This document shows, in pieces, positions 27,156-36,515 of a stretch of 64,000 nt of DNA. Source of the DNA: Alphaproteobacteria bacterium (GTDB taxonomy: Bacteria; Pseudomonadota; Alphaproteobacteria; Bin95); assembly GCA_020638555.1 (NCBI GenBank), contig JACKII010000004.1, positions 62,001 through 126,000 on the forward strand, written 5' to 3'. Below the pieces are notes generated by a model. That model was not told where the DNA came from, ran no database searches, and saw only the letters and a program-made list of their open reading frames with translations. Positions within the stretch are counted from its first letter, which is position 1. Each line of letters begins with the position of its first letter. Position numbers and translations under genes: made by a program.

Positions 27156-28349
27156 ATGACCGACGCCCAGGCCCGCCTGCCGCTCTCCCGCTTCAAGGTT
27201 CTGGACATCACCCGCGCCCGCGCCGGACCCACCGCCGTGCGCCACCTGGCCGACTGGGGCGCCCAGGTGATCCGCATCGAGCAGCCGGTCGGCACCGGCA
27301 ATGACGATGCGGCCGCGGGCGCGCGCCATGGCTTCGATTTCCAGAACCTGCACCGCAACAAGCGCGCCATGACGCTCGACCTGAAAAGCGAGGCCGGCAT
27401 GGCGATCTTCATGGAGTTGGTGAAGGACGCCGACGTCATCCTGGAGAATATGCGCTCGCAGGTGAAATTCCGGCTCGGCATCGACTATGAGTCCGTGCGC
27501 AAGATCAACCCGCGCATCGTCTATGGCTCGATTTCCGGCTTCGGCCAGGATGGCCCCTACGGCCCCCGCCCCGGCGTCGACCAGATCGCCCAGGGCATGG
27601 GCGGGCTCATGTCCATTACCGGCCTGCCGGGCCAGGGGCCGGTGCGGGTCGGCATTCCCATCGCCGACCTGACGGCGGGCGGCTTCCTCGCCCAGGGCGT
27701 GCTGATCGCCCTGCTCGACCGGGAGGTGACGGGGGTCGGACGCTGGGTCACCACCTCGCTGCTGGAAGCGCAGATTGCCATGCTGGACTTCCAGGCGGCG
27801 CGCTGGCTCATCGCCGGCGAAGTGGCGAAGCAGGCGGGCAACGACCACCCGACCGGCATTCCCACCGGCCTGTTCCCGACCAAGGACGGCCAGGTGAATA
27901 TCGCCGCCTCGGGCCAGAGCCTGTGGGAGCGGTTCTGCAACGCGTCCGGCCTGGAAGGGCTGATGAGCGACGAGCGCTTCCGCGGTCGCGACGAGCGCTC
28001 GCGCAACCGCCACGAACTGAACGCGCTGATCGCCGAGACCACCAAAACCCAGACCACCGACTATTGGATCGAGACGCTGAACGATGCGGGCGTGCCCTGC
28101 GGCCCGGTCAACACCATCGACAAGACCTTTGCCGATCCCCAGGTGCAACACCTGCGCATGGCCCGGCCGATGCAGCACCCGGACTTGGGCGAGGTGCGGG
28201 TGGTGGCGCAGCCGAACAACATTTCCGGCTACGAGAAAGACATCCGCATCGCCACACCGGACCTCGGCCAGCAGACCGCGGACATTCTGCGGGAGATGGG
28301 CAAGTCCGATACGGACATCGCCGCGTTGCGGGAGGCCGGGGTGATCTGA
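27156..28349 (+). CDS. CaiB/BaiF-type (family III) CoA-transferase
   Basis: A 397-residue acyl-CoA transferase. Landmarks are VLDITRARAGPTAVRHLADWGAQVIRIE, LHRNKRAMTLDL, the GSISGFGQDGPYGPRPGVD segment with the catalytic Asp (about residue 147), and GVPCGPVNTIDK near the C-terminus. Such enzymes move CoA between carboxylic acids in catabolic routes; the acid is unknown. The gene stands alone, divergent from the EF-G-like gene and convergent with nsrR. Confidence 0.9.
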   Translation: MTDAQARLPLSRFKVLDITRARAGPTAVRHLADWGAQVIRIEQPVGTGNDDAAAGARHGFDFQNLHRNKRAMTLDLKSEAGMAIFMELVKDADVILENMRSQVKFRLGIDYESVRKINPRIVYGSISGFGQDGPYGPRPGVDQIAQGMGGLMSITGLPGQGPVRVGIPIADLTAGGFLAQGVLIALLDREVTGVGRWVTTSLLEAQIAMLDFQAARWLIAGEVAKQAGNDHPTGIPTGLFPTKDGQVNIAASGQSLWERFCNASGLEGLMSDERFRGRDERSRNRHELNALIAETTKTQTTDYWIETLNDAGVPCGPVNTIDKTFADPQVQHLRMARPMQHPDLGEVRVVAQPNNISGYEKDIRIATPDLGQQTADILREMGKSDTDIAALREAGVI

Positions 28350-28373
28350 CATCCGACGCCGCAATCGGCGAGC

Positions 28374-28494
28374 CCTGTTCCCCGGACGGTGCGGAGCGCC
28401 GATCCGGGGCCGGTGTCAGCATGCGAACACGGACGACTGCGGTGTTCGAAGGAGGACACCGATCCCGGCCCACCGCTCCGCGGCGGCCGGGAAA
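28374..28494. repeat. dispersed compound palindrome
   Basis: The 159-bp spacer between convergent genes holds two repeat modules found elsewhere in the window: a ccccgga-cgccgatccggggccgg hairpin and a gatcccggcc-gctccgcggcggccggga hairpin. Companion copies lie in the spacers at 11.8, 48.4-48.6 and 59.0 kb. Confidence 0.5.
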
Positions 28495-28508
28495 CATTGC
28501 GGGTCGAT

Positions 28509-28934
28509 TCAAACCGCCGGGCGGGCCAGGAACCGTGCCAGGCCATCGCTCTCCGCCACGATATCGGCCAGCGTGTAGCGGTCCAGCGTGGCGACGAAGG
28601 CGGTAATGGCTTCCTGCATCGGCCGCGGCAAGCCGCAAACAGGCGCGATCAGGCAGCCAATGCAATCGATCAGACGCAAATCCGGTTCGGTGTGGCGCAC
28701 GACGTCGCCCAGGCCGATCTGATCGGCCGGCCGCGCCAGCGAAACGCCGCCGCTGCGCCCGCGGGTGCTGGCCAGATACCCCCCGTTGACCAGGTCGTGC
28801 ACCACCTTAACCAGATGGTGCTGCGAAATGCCGTAGCAGCCCGCGATCTCAGGGATCGGCACGGTGCGGCCCGGATTCACCGCGACGTGAAACAGCACGC
28901 GAAAAGCATAATCCGTAAAGCGCGTTAGGCGCAT
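28509..28934 (-). CDS. nsrR: Rrf2-family nitric-oxide-sensing repressor NsrR
   Basis: A 141-residue winged-helix regulator. The N-terminus MRLTRFTDYAFRVLFHVAV and the DNA-reading segment ISQHHLVKVVHDL are typical of NsrR. Cys 91, 94 and 100 (CIGC then C) form the Fe-S cluster site destroyed by NO. It is divergent from the nitric oxide reductase gene set. An inverted repeat of NsrR type lies in the shared spacer at 29012-29030, so it likely represses that operon until NO appears and may control itself. Confidence 0.92.
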   Translation of the reverse strand: MRLTRFTDYAFRVLFHVAVNPGRTVPIPEIAGCYGISQHHLVKVVHDLVNGGYLASTRGRSGGVSLARPADQIGLGDVVRHTEPDLRLIDCIGCLIAPVCGLPRPMQEAITAFVATLDRYTLADIVAESDGLARFLARPAV

Positions 28935-29011
28935 ATGGCCCTGTCCCTTTCTGTCTCTCCAGAGTCAGCGGGAGAGAACATCCCGCTTGCCTTCGCGTCA
29001 AATTCATAATA

Positions 29012-29030
29012 CATGTATTAAATATACATG
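29012..29030. promoter_or_regulatory. putative NsrR operator
   Basis: A perfect inverted repeat, CATGTAT-TAAAT-ATACATG, is centred in the AT-rich spacer between divergent nsrR (start 28934) and the 29099 gene. Its half-sites match the ATGTAT/ATACAT pattern known for NsrR boxes. It lies 69 bp upstream of the 29099 ATG. Confidence 0.75.
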
Positions 29031-29098
29031 ATTTAGAGCAAGGTGGATCGACGGATGCAGGTTTCGTTCTTTCGCCAGCCGCCATCAGGCGACGCGAC

Positions 29099-29557
29099 AT
29101 GAACGATTTCCCCATTGCGCACGGCTTGCACGTGCTGGCTGTCTTGATGTGGATCGGCGGCGTCGGCTTCGTCACGCTGTCGCTGCTGCCCTCGGCGGCG
29201 TCGCTGCCGGAGGCGTCGCGGCTCGACGCATTTCACCGGCTTGAGCGCCGCTTTGCCCCCCAGGCCCGGATCTGGGTGTTGCTGGCCGGGGTCAGCGGCT
29301 TCTGGATGGCTTGGCGCGCCGATCTGTGGAGCCGGTTTGCCGACCCCGACGCGTGGTGGATGACAGCCATGGTCGTCGTATGGGCGATCTTCTGCGTGAT
29401 GCTGTTCGTGGTCGAGCCGTTGTTCTTGCACCGCCGGCTGGCACGGTCGCCGGCCCCGGCGCGGGATTTCCGACGCATGGTCGTCCTGCACCGGGTGCTG
29501 CTGGCCCTCAGCCTGATCACCGTGTTCGGAGCCGCGGCCGGCAGCCATGGGCTCTAG
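29099..29557 (+). CDS. small membrane protein of the NO-reductase operon
   Basis: A 152-residue inner-membrane protein with four hydrophobic helices. It opens HGLHVLAVLMWIGGVGFVTLS. The conserved His, Trp and Gly of the first helix and an LHRVL helix near the end resemble CopD/haem-bearing four-helix proteins. It is the first gene after the NsrR operator and precedes norZ by 32 bp. A role in assembly of, or electron delivery to, the reductase is inference. Confidence 0.75.
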   Translation: MNDFPIAHGLHVLAVLMWIGGVGFVTLSLLPSAASLPEASRLDAFHRLERRFAPQARIWVLLAGVSGFWMAWRADLWSRFADPDAWWMTAMVVVWAIFCVMLFVVEPLFLHRRLARSPAPARDFRRMVVLHRVLLALSLITVFGAAAGSHGL

Positions 29558-29589
29558 CGAATGTCCAACCTCGGATGAAGGGGCATACC

Positions 29590-31869
29590 ATGTCCACCAC
29601 CACACGCTTGTGGATCGGCCTCACGACACTCGTCGTGGCCAGCTTTGCCGTGATGCTTTGGCTCGGCTCCGACCTGATGCGAACCGCGCCGCCCATGCCC
29701 GAACGGGTGGTCAGCGCATCCGGCCGGACCGTGTTCACCCGCGCCGACATCGAGACGGGCCAGCAGGTCTGGCAATCAATGGGCGGGCAGCAACTGGGCA
29801 GCGTCTGGGGCCATGGCGCGTTGGTGGCGCCGGACTGGTCCGCCGACTGGCTGCACCGCGAGGCGGAAGCCCGGCTGGATGCGGCCGCACGGGCCGAGGG
29901 CGCCGCTGACTACAAGGCACTCGAACCGCACGAACGGACCGCCTTGCAGGCGCGCATGGAGCCGGCGCTGCGTGCCAACGGGTATGACGCCGCCACCGGC
30001 GTCCTCACCATCCCGGATGAGCGGGCGGCCGCCATCGCCGTGGTGTCGCGCCATTACGACAGCCTGTTTTCCGCCGATCCGGCCACGCATGACCTGCGGA
30101 TCGCCTATGCGATGAAGGAGGACACGCTGCCGGAGCCGGAAAGCCGGGCAAAACTGAACGCATTCTTCTTCTGGAGCGCCTGGGCCACCGCCGCGGATCG
30201 GCCCGGAGACACCGTCAGCTATACCAACAACTGGCCGTCGGAGCCACTGGTCGGCAATGAGCCGACGTCCGGTACCTTTATGTGGTCGGTGTTCTCGATC
30301 CTGTTCATGATCGCCGGCATAGCCTTGCTCGGCTGGCACTATGCCGCCTGGCATGGCAAGGAAGAACCTCTGGCCCCGCCGGCGCGCGACCCGCTTCAGG
30401 GCCTGACACTCACGCCGTCGATGAAGGCCAGTGCCAAATATTTTTGGGTCGTCATCGCGCTCATGCTGGTGCAGATCGCGCTGGGCGCGACCACCGCGCA
30501 CTATCAGGTGGAAGGACAGGATCTCTACGGCATCGACCTGTCGCAAATCCTGCCCTACAGCCTGACCCGCAGCTGGCACACCCAGCTTGCCGTGTTGTGG
30601 ATCGCCACCGCCTGGCTCGGCACCGGCCTCTATATCGCACCGGCCATTTCCGGCCACGAGCCGAAATTCCAGCGGGCGGGCGTGAACTTCCTGTTTGTCT
30701 GCCTGCTGGTCATCGTGGTCGGCGCGTTTGCCGGGCAATGGTTCGCGGTGATGCAGAAAATGGGGCTCGAAACCAATTTCTGGTTCGGCCATCAGGGTTG
30801 GGAATACGTCGATATCGGCCGGTTCTGGCAGGCCTTCCTGTTCGTCGGGTTGATCGTCTGGCTGCTGCTGGTCGGTCGGGCGCTGTGGCCGGCAATCCGG
30901 CGCAAGGACGACATGTCCTCCATCGTCGTGTTGCTGTTCCTGTCGACCATTGCCATCGGCCTCTTCTATGGCGCCGGCCTGATGTATGGCTCGAAAAGCC
31001 ATTTGTCCGAGGTCGAGTACTGGCGCTGGTGGGTGGTGCATCTGTGGGTCGAAGGCTTTTTCGAGGTGTTCGCGGTCGCGGTCATCAGCTTCCTGTTCGT
31101 GAAGCTGGGGCTGGTGCGCGGCCGCACCGCGACCGTCAACGTGTTGTTCGCCACCGTCGTGTTCCTGTCCGGCGGCATTCTCGGCATGTTCCACCACCTC
31201 TATTTCGTCGGCACGACCATGGCCGGGGTGGCCATCGGCGCGAGCTTCTCCGCCCTGGAGGTGGTGCCGCTGGCGCTGATCGGCCTGGAAGCCATGGAAA
31301 CCTGGCAGCACAGCCGCGCCACTTCCTGGATGCAGCGCTACAAGTGGCCGATCATGTTCTTCCTGGGCGTCAGCTTCTGGAACCTGGTCGGCGCCGGCCT
31401 GTTCGGCTTCCTCATCAACACGCCGATCGCGCTCTATTACATGCAGGGCCTGAATCTGACGGCGCTGCACGGGCACACCGCGTTGTTCGGGGTCTATGGC
31501 CTGCTCGGCATCGGGCTGATGCTGTTCTGCCTGCGCGGCCTGCGCGACGACGTCGCCTGGAACCACGGTTGGTTGCGCGGCAGCTTCTGGTGCTTCAATA
31601 TCGGTCTGGCGCTGATGGCGTTGCTGACCCTGTTGCCGCTAGGTGTGCTGCAATTGCAGGCGGTTCTGGAGCACAGCTACGCCTATGCCCGCTCGGCCGA
31701 CTTCATGAACCAGCCGATGATTCACCTGCTGGTGTGGATGCGCATGCCGGGCGATCTGATCTTCGCGGCCGGCGCGCTGCTGCTGGCCGCGTTCGTGGCG
31801 CTGCAATGGCTGCGGCCGAAGCGCGTGGCGGACCGGTCGGCGCCCTCCGCCCGACAGCCGGCGGAGTAA
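29590..31869 (+). CDS. norZ: quinol-dependent nitric oxide reductase (qNOR)
   Basis: Reduces 2 NO to N2O using quinol, for detoxification or denitrification, in the inner membrane. The 759-residue protein has the N-terminal extension of qNORs: one helix, then a periplasmic cytochrome-c-like domain without a CxxCH haem site (GQQVWQSMGGQQLGSVWGHG). Twelve or more helices of the haem-copper-oxidase type follow, with conserved His and Glu residues (HLWVEGFFEVFAVAV, HGHTALFGVYG). The fused form needs no NorC. Regulation by NsrR is indicated by the upstream site. Confidence 0.93.
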   Translation: MSTTTRLWIGLTTLVVASFAVMLWLGSDLMRTAPPMPERVVSASGRTVFTRADIETGQQVWQSMGGQQLGSVWGHGALVAPDWSADWLHREAEARLDAAARAEGAADYKALEPHERTALQARMEPALRANGYDAATGVLTIPDERAAAIAVVSRHYDSLFSADPATHDLRIAYAMKEDTLPEPESRAKLNAFFFWSAWATAADRPGDTVSYTNNWPSEPLVGNEPTSGTFMWSVFSILFMIAGIALLGWHYAAWHGKEEPLAPPARDPLQGLTLTPSMKASAKYFWVVIALMLVQIALGATTAHYQVEGQDLYGIDLSQILPYSLTRSWHTQLAVLWIATAWLGTGLYIAPAISGHEPKFQRAGVNFLFVCLLVIVVGAFAGQWFAVMQKMGLETNFWFGHQGWEYVDIGRFWQAFLFVGLIVWLLLVGRALWPAIRRKDDMSSIVVLLFLSTIAIGLFYGAGLMYGSKSHLSEVEYWRWWVVHLWVEGFFEVFAVAVISFLFVKLGLVRGRTATVNVLFATVVFLSGGILGMFHHLYFVGTTMAGVAIGASFSALEVVPLALIGLEAMETWQHSRATSWMQRYKWPIMFFLGVSFWNLVGAGLFGFLINTPIALYYMQGLNLTALHGHTALFGVYGLLGIGLMLFCLRGLRDDVAWNHGWLRGSFWCFNIGLALMALLTLLPLGVLQLQAVLEHSYAYARSADFMNQPMIHLLVWMRMPGDLIFAAGALLLAAFVALQWLRPKRVADRSAPSARQPAE

Positions 31870-31924
31870 GGCGCAACGGCCGGGCGGAGTTGCTTCCGCC
31901 CGGCCGCGCCCATCATCGAACCCC

Positions 31925-32326
31925 ATGATCGAGTTCTATCCCCAGGTCCACGCGCTCCATGTCGCCGCCATCTCGCTCAGCGGCCTATGGATGCTGTTGC
32001 GAGGGTTGGTGTTGTTGGCGGGGATGCGCTGGGCGCGCGGGGCCGCGGCCTGGACGGTCAGCCTGGCCATCGATGGCACGGTCCTGACCGCAGCCGCCAT
32101 GCTGCTCACCATGCTGCCGGCCGAGATGTTCGCCAACCACTGGCTCACCGCCAAGCTGGCGTTCGTGGCGATCTATTTCGCGGCGGGCTATGCCGCGTTC
32201 CTGGCGCAACGCCGCCGCCGCTGGCTGGCGCTGATGCTGGCCGTCGCGATGATCGCCTACGGTCTCGCCTATGGCATCGCGCGGGCGCACGACATGCTGG
32301 GCTGGTGGGCGGTCTGGGGCCTGTAG
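31925..32326 (+). CDS. SirB2-like membrane protein
   Basis: A 133-residue protein with four hydrophobic helices. The N-terminal pattern PQVHALHVAAISLSGLWMLLRGLVLL and the central PAEMFANHWLTAKLAFVAIYFAAG resemble the SirB2 family. It begins 55 bp after norZ on the same strand, so it probably belongs to the NO operon. The molecular role of the family is unclear. Its stop codon lies inside a short triple repeat (32316-32356). Confidence 0.75.
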   Translation: MIEFYPQVHALHVAAISLSGLWMLLRGLVLLAGMRWARGAAAWTVSLAIDGTVLTAAAMLLTMLPAEMFANHWLTAKLAFVAIYFAAGYAAFLAQRRRRWLALMLAVAMIAYGLAYGIARAHDMLGWWAVWGL

Positions 32327-32356
32327 ATTTGGGGGCCTGTAGATCTGGGGGCCTGT
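32316..32356. repeat. 16-bp tandem triplication at a stop codon
   Basis: The unit ggggcctgtagatytg is present about 2.6 times in a row, and the SirB2-like TAG lies in the first copy. It appears to be a recent slippage duplication of the gene end. Confidence 0.7.
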
Positions 32357-32367
32357 AACGCGCAGCC

Positions 32368-33396
32368 TCACCCCAGCCGATACACCCGCGCCGCGGTGTC
32401 GTGATAGAGCGCCGCCTTTTCCGCCGCGGAATAGTTGGCCGTCAGCCGCTTGAACGAGTTCCAGAGCACGTTGTAGCTGCACGCCACCTTGTCGACCGGG
32501 AAATTGCTTTCGAACATGCAGCGCTCGACCCCGAAAATTCCGATCGTGTGTTCGTAATAGCGCCGGGTCCGCTCCATCAGCTCCTGCGAGGACGGCGGCT
32601 TGGGGCGATCCTGCCAGGCAAAGCCATTCACCGGCATGACCAGCCCGCCCAGCTTTGCCATCACGTTCGGGCATTCGGCCAGCTTGTCGATGTTGGCGCG
32701 CCAGGCCGCGAACACCTCCTCTTCCCGGCCAGCATAGGGGCCGACGCCGATGGGGCCGCCGAAATGGTCCAGGATGATGGTGGTGTCGGGAAAGGCCTTG
32801 GCCAGGTCCGTCAGTTCCGGGATCTGGGTGTGATAGCACCAGGCCTCGAAGGTCAGACCGCGCGGCGCCAGATGCCGGAAGCCGGCACGGAAGGTGGCGT
32901 CGCCATACATGCCTTGCGGCGGGTTGGTGCGATGGTTCTCCACCGCCGGCGAGGCGTCCCAGGTCGCGCCGACGCGGATACCGCGGAAGCGGCCATTGCC
33001 GGCGGCGATCTGCGCGTCCAGCGCCTCGCCCGAGGGCTTGTCGCCCTGGCGGAGCGGCGCCGTGCCGACAATCCCCGCCGCGATCCGCGTCTTGCCATAG
33101 GCGCCGGAGGCACACATGGCGGCGATGCCGTTCACGAACTCGGTCTCGCCGACGCAGCGCATGTGCTCCGGCCCGTCCGCCCGGAACATGGCGCCGCATT
33201 CGATGAAGACGGTGGAGACGATGGTGTGGCCGCTGGAGACGTCCGCCAGCATCTCGTCCAGCAGATAGCGCTTTTGCACGTAATGGCCGCCGCGCGCATC
33301 CCACAGATGATGGTGCGGGTCGATGATCGGCAGGTCCGGCTCCAGCGTCTCCTCTTGGGTGAGGTCGAGCCAGGCGGCGTTCTCGGAGGGGCGCAT
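32368..33396 (-). CDS. amidohydrolase family protein (TIM-barrel lactonase/hydrolase type)
   Basis: A 342-residue metal-dependent hydrolase of the amidohydrolase-2 group. The metal motif PHHHLWD sits near residue 28. Later barrel residues include ILDHFGGP and the C-terminal FESNFPVDK, where the usual Asp-bearing SNFP is found. The family includes 2-pyrone-4,6-dicarboxylate lactonase and decarboxylases of aromatic acids. Substrate is unknown. It is divergent from the SDR/hydrolase pair at 33512, sharing a 115-bp spacer. Confidence 0.87.
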   Translation of the reverse strand: MRPSENAAWLDLTQEETLEPDLPIIDPHHHLWDARGGHYVQKRYLLDEMLADVSSGHTIVSTVFIECGAMFRADGPEHMRCVGETEFVNGIAAMCASGAYGKTRIAAGIVGTAPLRQGDKPSGEALDAQIAAGNGRFRGIRVGATWDASPAVENHRTNPPQGMYGDATFRAGFRHLAPRGLTFEAWCYHTQIPELTDLAKAFPDTTIILDHFGGPIGVGPYAGREEEVFAAWRANIDKLAECPNVMAKLGGLVMPVNGFAWQDRPKPPSSQELMERTRRYYEHTIGIFGVERCMFESNFPVDKVACSYNVLWNSFKRLTANYSAAEKAALYHDTAARVYRLG

Positions 33397-33511
33397 GGCG
33401 GGCGTGTCCTTTTTGCGTGGGTTGCCGCGATCCTATTCCGAAACGGCGCACGCGCCTATAGCATGGTCGGCCCAAGAGAAACGCCCCAACATCCCAGCGG
33501 AGGACACCCCA

Positions 33512-34276
33512 ATGAGCCCATCCCTCGACGGCAAGGTCGCCATCGTCACCGGCGCGTTCCGCGGCCTCGGCCGCGCCTATGCGGAAGGTCTGGCCCGCGA
33601 GGGCGCGGCGGTGGTCTGCGCCGACGTCCGCTATTGCGACGACACGGTGGCCGGCATCGTCCGCGCCGGCGGCAAGGCGGTGGCCGCTACCTGCGACGTG
33701 ACCGACATGGCCGCCTGCCAGGCCATGGCCGACCTGGCGCTGGAGCGCTATGGCCGCGTCGACGTGCTGGTGAACAACGCGGCGCTCTACGCCAACATGA
33801 AGGGCGGCAAGTTCGACCAGCTCGAACCGGCGGAATGGCAGAAAATGCTGGACGTGAACGTCACCGGCATGTGGCATTGCTGCAAGGCGGTGATCGAGCC
33901 GATGCGCAAGCAGAAAAGTGGCTCGATCATCAACATCTCGTCGCTGGCCGCGGTCTACGGCTTCCCGTTCGGCGTCCACTACGCCATGAGCAAGGGCGCG
34001 GTGATTGGCATGACCCGCGCCATGGCCCGCGAGATCGGGCGCGACTTCATCCGCGTCAACGCCGTCGCCCCGTCCGCGGTGATGACCGAGGGCACGAAGG
34101 AGTTTTTCGGCGAGCGCCTCGACAAGGCCGCCGGCGTCATCGCCGGCAACCAGGCGTTGCAACGCAGCCTGGAAGCGGACGATCTGGTCGGCACCATCGT
34201 CTATCTGGCGAGCGACGCCAGCAAGTTCGTGACCGGCCAGACCATCATGGTCGATGGCGGCACCGTGTTTCTGTAA
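33512..34276 (+). CDS. SDR family oxidoreductase
   Basis: A 254-residue classical short-chain dehydrogenase with TGAFRGLG cofactor loop, NNAALY, catalytic YAMSK and the C-terminal VTGQTIMVDGGTVFL. The last of these is typical of FabG-like SDRs that end in a GG turn. A GGAGG site 8-9 bases upstream fixes the ATG. It is followed 11 bp later by an alpha/beta hydrolase, so a two-gene catabolic operon is likely. Substrate cannot be told. Confidence 0.9.
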   Translation: MSPSLDGKVAIVTGAFRGLGRAYAEGLAREGAAVVCADVRYCDDTVAGIVRAGGKAVAATCDVTDMAACQAMADLALERYGRVDVLVNNAALYANMKGGKFDQLEPAEWQKMLDVNVTGMWHCCKAVIEPMRKQKSGSIINISSLAAVYGFPFGVHYAMSKGAVIGMTRAMAREIGRDFIRVNAVAPSAVMTEGTKEFFGERLDKAAGVIAGNQALQRSLEADDLVGTIVYLASDASKFVTGQTIMVDGGTVFL

Positions 34277-34287
34277 GGCGCTCTGCG

Positions 34288-35412
34288 ATGCCCGCCCTCG
34301 CCTACCCCAACGCCCCCGCCGCCGCGGGCATCCGCTCGCGCTTCGCCGACAACGGCAACGGCCTGACCCTGCACTATCTGGAGGCGGGCTGGCAGGACGC
34401 CGCCGACAAGCCGCTGGTGCTGTTGCTGCACGGCTTTCCGGAACTGGCCTATAGCTGGCGCAAGGTGATGCCGGCACTGGCGGCGGCCGGCTATCATGTG
34501 ATCGCACCGGACCAGCGCGGCTATGGCCGCACGCTGGGCTGGGACCCGGGCTATGACGGCGATCTCGGCTCCTTCCACGCGCTGAACCTGGTGCGGGACG
34601 TGCTGGGGCTGCTGCATGCGCTCGGCCGGCGCGAGGTGCGGATGGTGGTGGGGCACGATTTCGGCGCCATGGTCGCGGCCTGGTCCGCGCTGGTGCGCCC
34701 GGACGTGTTCCGGCGCTGCGTGCTGATGAGCGCCCCTTTCTCCGGCCCGCCCGGCCTGTCGCTGCCGCAACCGGCGCGCGACGTGCACGCCGACCTCGCC
34801 GCGCTGGAACGGCCGCGCAAACACTATCAGTGGTACTATTGCTCCCGCCTTGCCAACGGCGACATGCAGGGCGCGCCGCAGGGGATGCAGGCCTTCCTGC
34901 GCGCCTATTTCCACCAGAAAAGCGCCGATTGGGCCGCCAACCGGCCGCAGCCGCTGGCGGCGTGGACCGCCGCGGAACTGGCGAAACTTCCCACCTATTA
35001 CGTTATGGACCTGCACGAGACCATGCCGGAAACGGTGGCGCACGAAATGCCCCCGCCGGCGGAGATTGCCGCCTGCGCATGGCTGCCGGAGGACGAGTTG
35101 GCCGTCTATGCCGCGGAATACCGGCGCCTGGGCTTTCAGGGCGGGTTGAACTGGTATCGCTGCCGGATCGAGCCGCGGTTCCGGGCGCGGGAGCAGGTGT
35201 TTGCCGCGCGGACCATCGACGTGCCGACCTGGTTCATCGCCGGAGCCAGCGACTGGGGCACACACCAATCGCCCGGCGCGTTCGAGGCGATGCAGGCCCG
35301 CGCCTGTACCGACTTCCGCAGCGCCCATTTGCTGCCCGGCGCCGGCCACTGGGTGCAGCAGGAACAGGCCGCCGCCGTGTCGCGATTGCTGGTGGAAGCC
35401 GCGGCGGCGTGA
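34288..35412 (+). CDS. alpha/beta hydrolase, epoxide-hydrolase-like
   Basis: A 374-residue hydrolase. It has the oxyanion motif LLHGFPELAYSWRKV, the APDQRGYGRT strand turn, and the nucleophile elbow GHDFGAMVA with Asp in place of Ser (about residue 123). It ends with a C-terminal GAGHWVQQEQ carrying the catalytic His. HGFPE plus an Asp nucleophile is the pattern of epoxide hydrolases and haloalkane dehalogenases. It is cytoplasmic and co-transcribed with the SDR upstream. Confidence 0.88.
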   Translation: MPALAYPNAPAAAGIRSRFADNGNGLTLHYLEAGWQDAADKPLVLLLHGFPELAYSWRKVMPALAAAGYHVIAPDQRGYGRTLGWDPGYDGDLGSFHALNLVRDVLGLLHALGRREVRMVVGHDFGAMVAAWSALVRPDVFRRCVLMSAPFSGPPGLSLPQPARDVHADLAALERPRKHYQWYYCSRLANGDMQGAPQGMQAFLRAYFHQKSADWAANRPQPLAAWTAAELAKLPTYYVMDLHETMPETVAHEMPPPAEIAACAWLPEDELAVYAAEYRRLGFQGGLNWYRCRIEPRFRAREQVFAARTIDVPTWFIAGASDWGTHQSPGAFEAMQARACTDFRSAHLLPGAGHWVQQEQAAAVSRLLVEAAAA

Positions 35413-35417
35413 CCGGC

Positions 35418-35460
35418 TAGAGCAGTTTCCGTTCGCCTTGGCTCACGGGGGGCTGCTCTA
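35418..35460. repeat. hairpin repeat ctagagcag-type
   Basis: tagagcag pairs with ctgctcta around a 27-base middle containing ttccgttcgccttggctca. A related unit (ctagagcggagtcttttcccgctggctca) lies at about 22633. Both are between convergent genes, consistent with a dispersed alphaproteobacterial palindrome that may also terminate transcription. Confidence 0.55.
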
Positions 35461-35521
35461 TCTCATTGATTGGACGCAATTATCCTAGTCATGCAATGAG
35501 TCCATTGCACTTGAAATGGCT

Positions 35522-36349
35522 TTAGCGGAGCAGAATGCGGGCCGCCACTGGCCGGTGGTCGGAATACCCGCGCCGCTCGCGCTCGCAATAGCCGTTCTGC
35601 TGCATCAGAATGGCGGACCGCCCGCGCCAGCCGCGGCCCCGGTCGGCGACGAACACGAAATCCATGATCGAATTGAACCGCCGGTCGCACTGTGTCCCGG
35701 TCGCCGGGCAGCGTCCCTTGGCAATGCAAGGCACCGGAAGCCAGACCAGGCCCGGATCGGCGGTGAAGATCTCGAACGCCTCGTTGCCGCGGCGCTTGCG
35801 CGGGTCGTAATCGAAATTGTAGTCGCCCACCAGGATCGCCGGCCGGTCCTGCGCCAGCACCCAGTCGCGGATCAGGCGGGCCTGCCGGTTTCGCCGCTCC
35901 GCATCCCCTCGGTTGAAGTGATTGACGATGAACAGGAAATCGAGGCGTTTCGCGCGATACGCGAACTGCGCCACCAACGCCTTGCGCGAACCGGGAAACC
36001 GGTCGAGTTCGCGCACATCGTCCAGCGCCAGCGTGGCCGCGTTGTAGAGGATCGCCACCCGGTCCTCGTTGCCGTTGCGCGCCAGGATCGGCTTGAACGC
36101 GGCGCCGGGCCGGCTGGCGGCCCGCGCATAAACGTTCAGGTCCGCCGCGTTCTGAACCTCGGCGAGACCGAACAGGTCCACCGCGCCGGCCTTGCTGATC
36201 GCCGCAATGTCCTCGGCCACGCGAGCCGGCTGGGTGTCGTCGTCGGATTCGACGTTGAACGAGACCACGGTCAGGACCTGGGCCATCACCGACGTAGCGC
36301 CGGTCAGCGCCAGCAGCGCAAGGGCGAATGCAAGGAGGAAGACTGGCAT
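35522..36349 (-). CDS. secreted endonuclease/exonuclease/phosphatase-family protein
   Basis: A 275-residue protein with a signal peptide (first about 23 residues, ending SVMAQ) and an EEP (DNase I-like) domain. Landmarks are SFNVESDD near the start, LAEVQNAADL with the metal-binding Glu, IVNHFNRGDAERR, VGDYNFDYDP, and YSDHRPVAA with the catalytic Asp-His near the end. The product is likely periplasmic or secreted, acting as nuclease or phosphodiesterase. It is divergent from the MFS gene. Confidence 0.87.
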   Translation of the reverse strand: MPVFLLAFALALLALTGATSVMAQVLTVVSFNVESDDDTQPARVAEDIAAISKAGAVDLFGLAEVQNAADLNVYARAASRPGAAFKPILARNGNEDRVAILYNAATLALDDVRELDRFPGSRKALVAQFAYRAKRLDFLFIVNHFNRGDAERRNRQARLIRDWVLAQDRPAILVGDYNFDYDPRKRRGNEAFEIFTADPGLVWLPVPCIAKGRCPATGTQCDRRFNSIMDFVFVADRGRGWRGRSAILMQQNGYCERERRGYSDHRPVAARILLR

Positions 36350-36515
36350 CGGGGGCTCCGGGGCCGAGCGCGCACGGCCGAAACGAAGAGCGGCGGATGA
36401 AAGGGCTATACGCCAAGGCGACCCGATTGGGCCATTGCCGGTTGGTTGCACCCATGATCGATAGCGTGCTACTGAATCCCCCCGCGGGCAAAGAGGCCAT
36501 GACCTCCAGCCCGCC

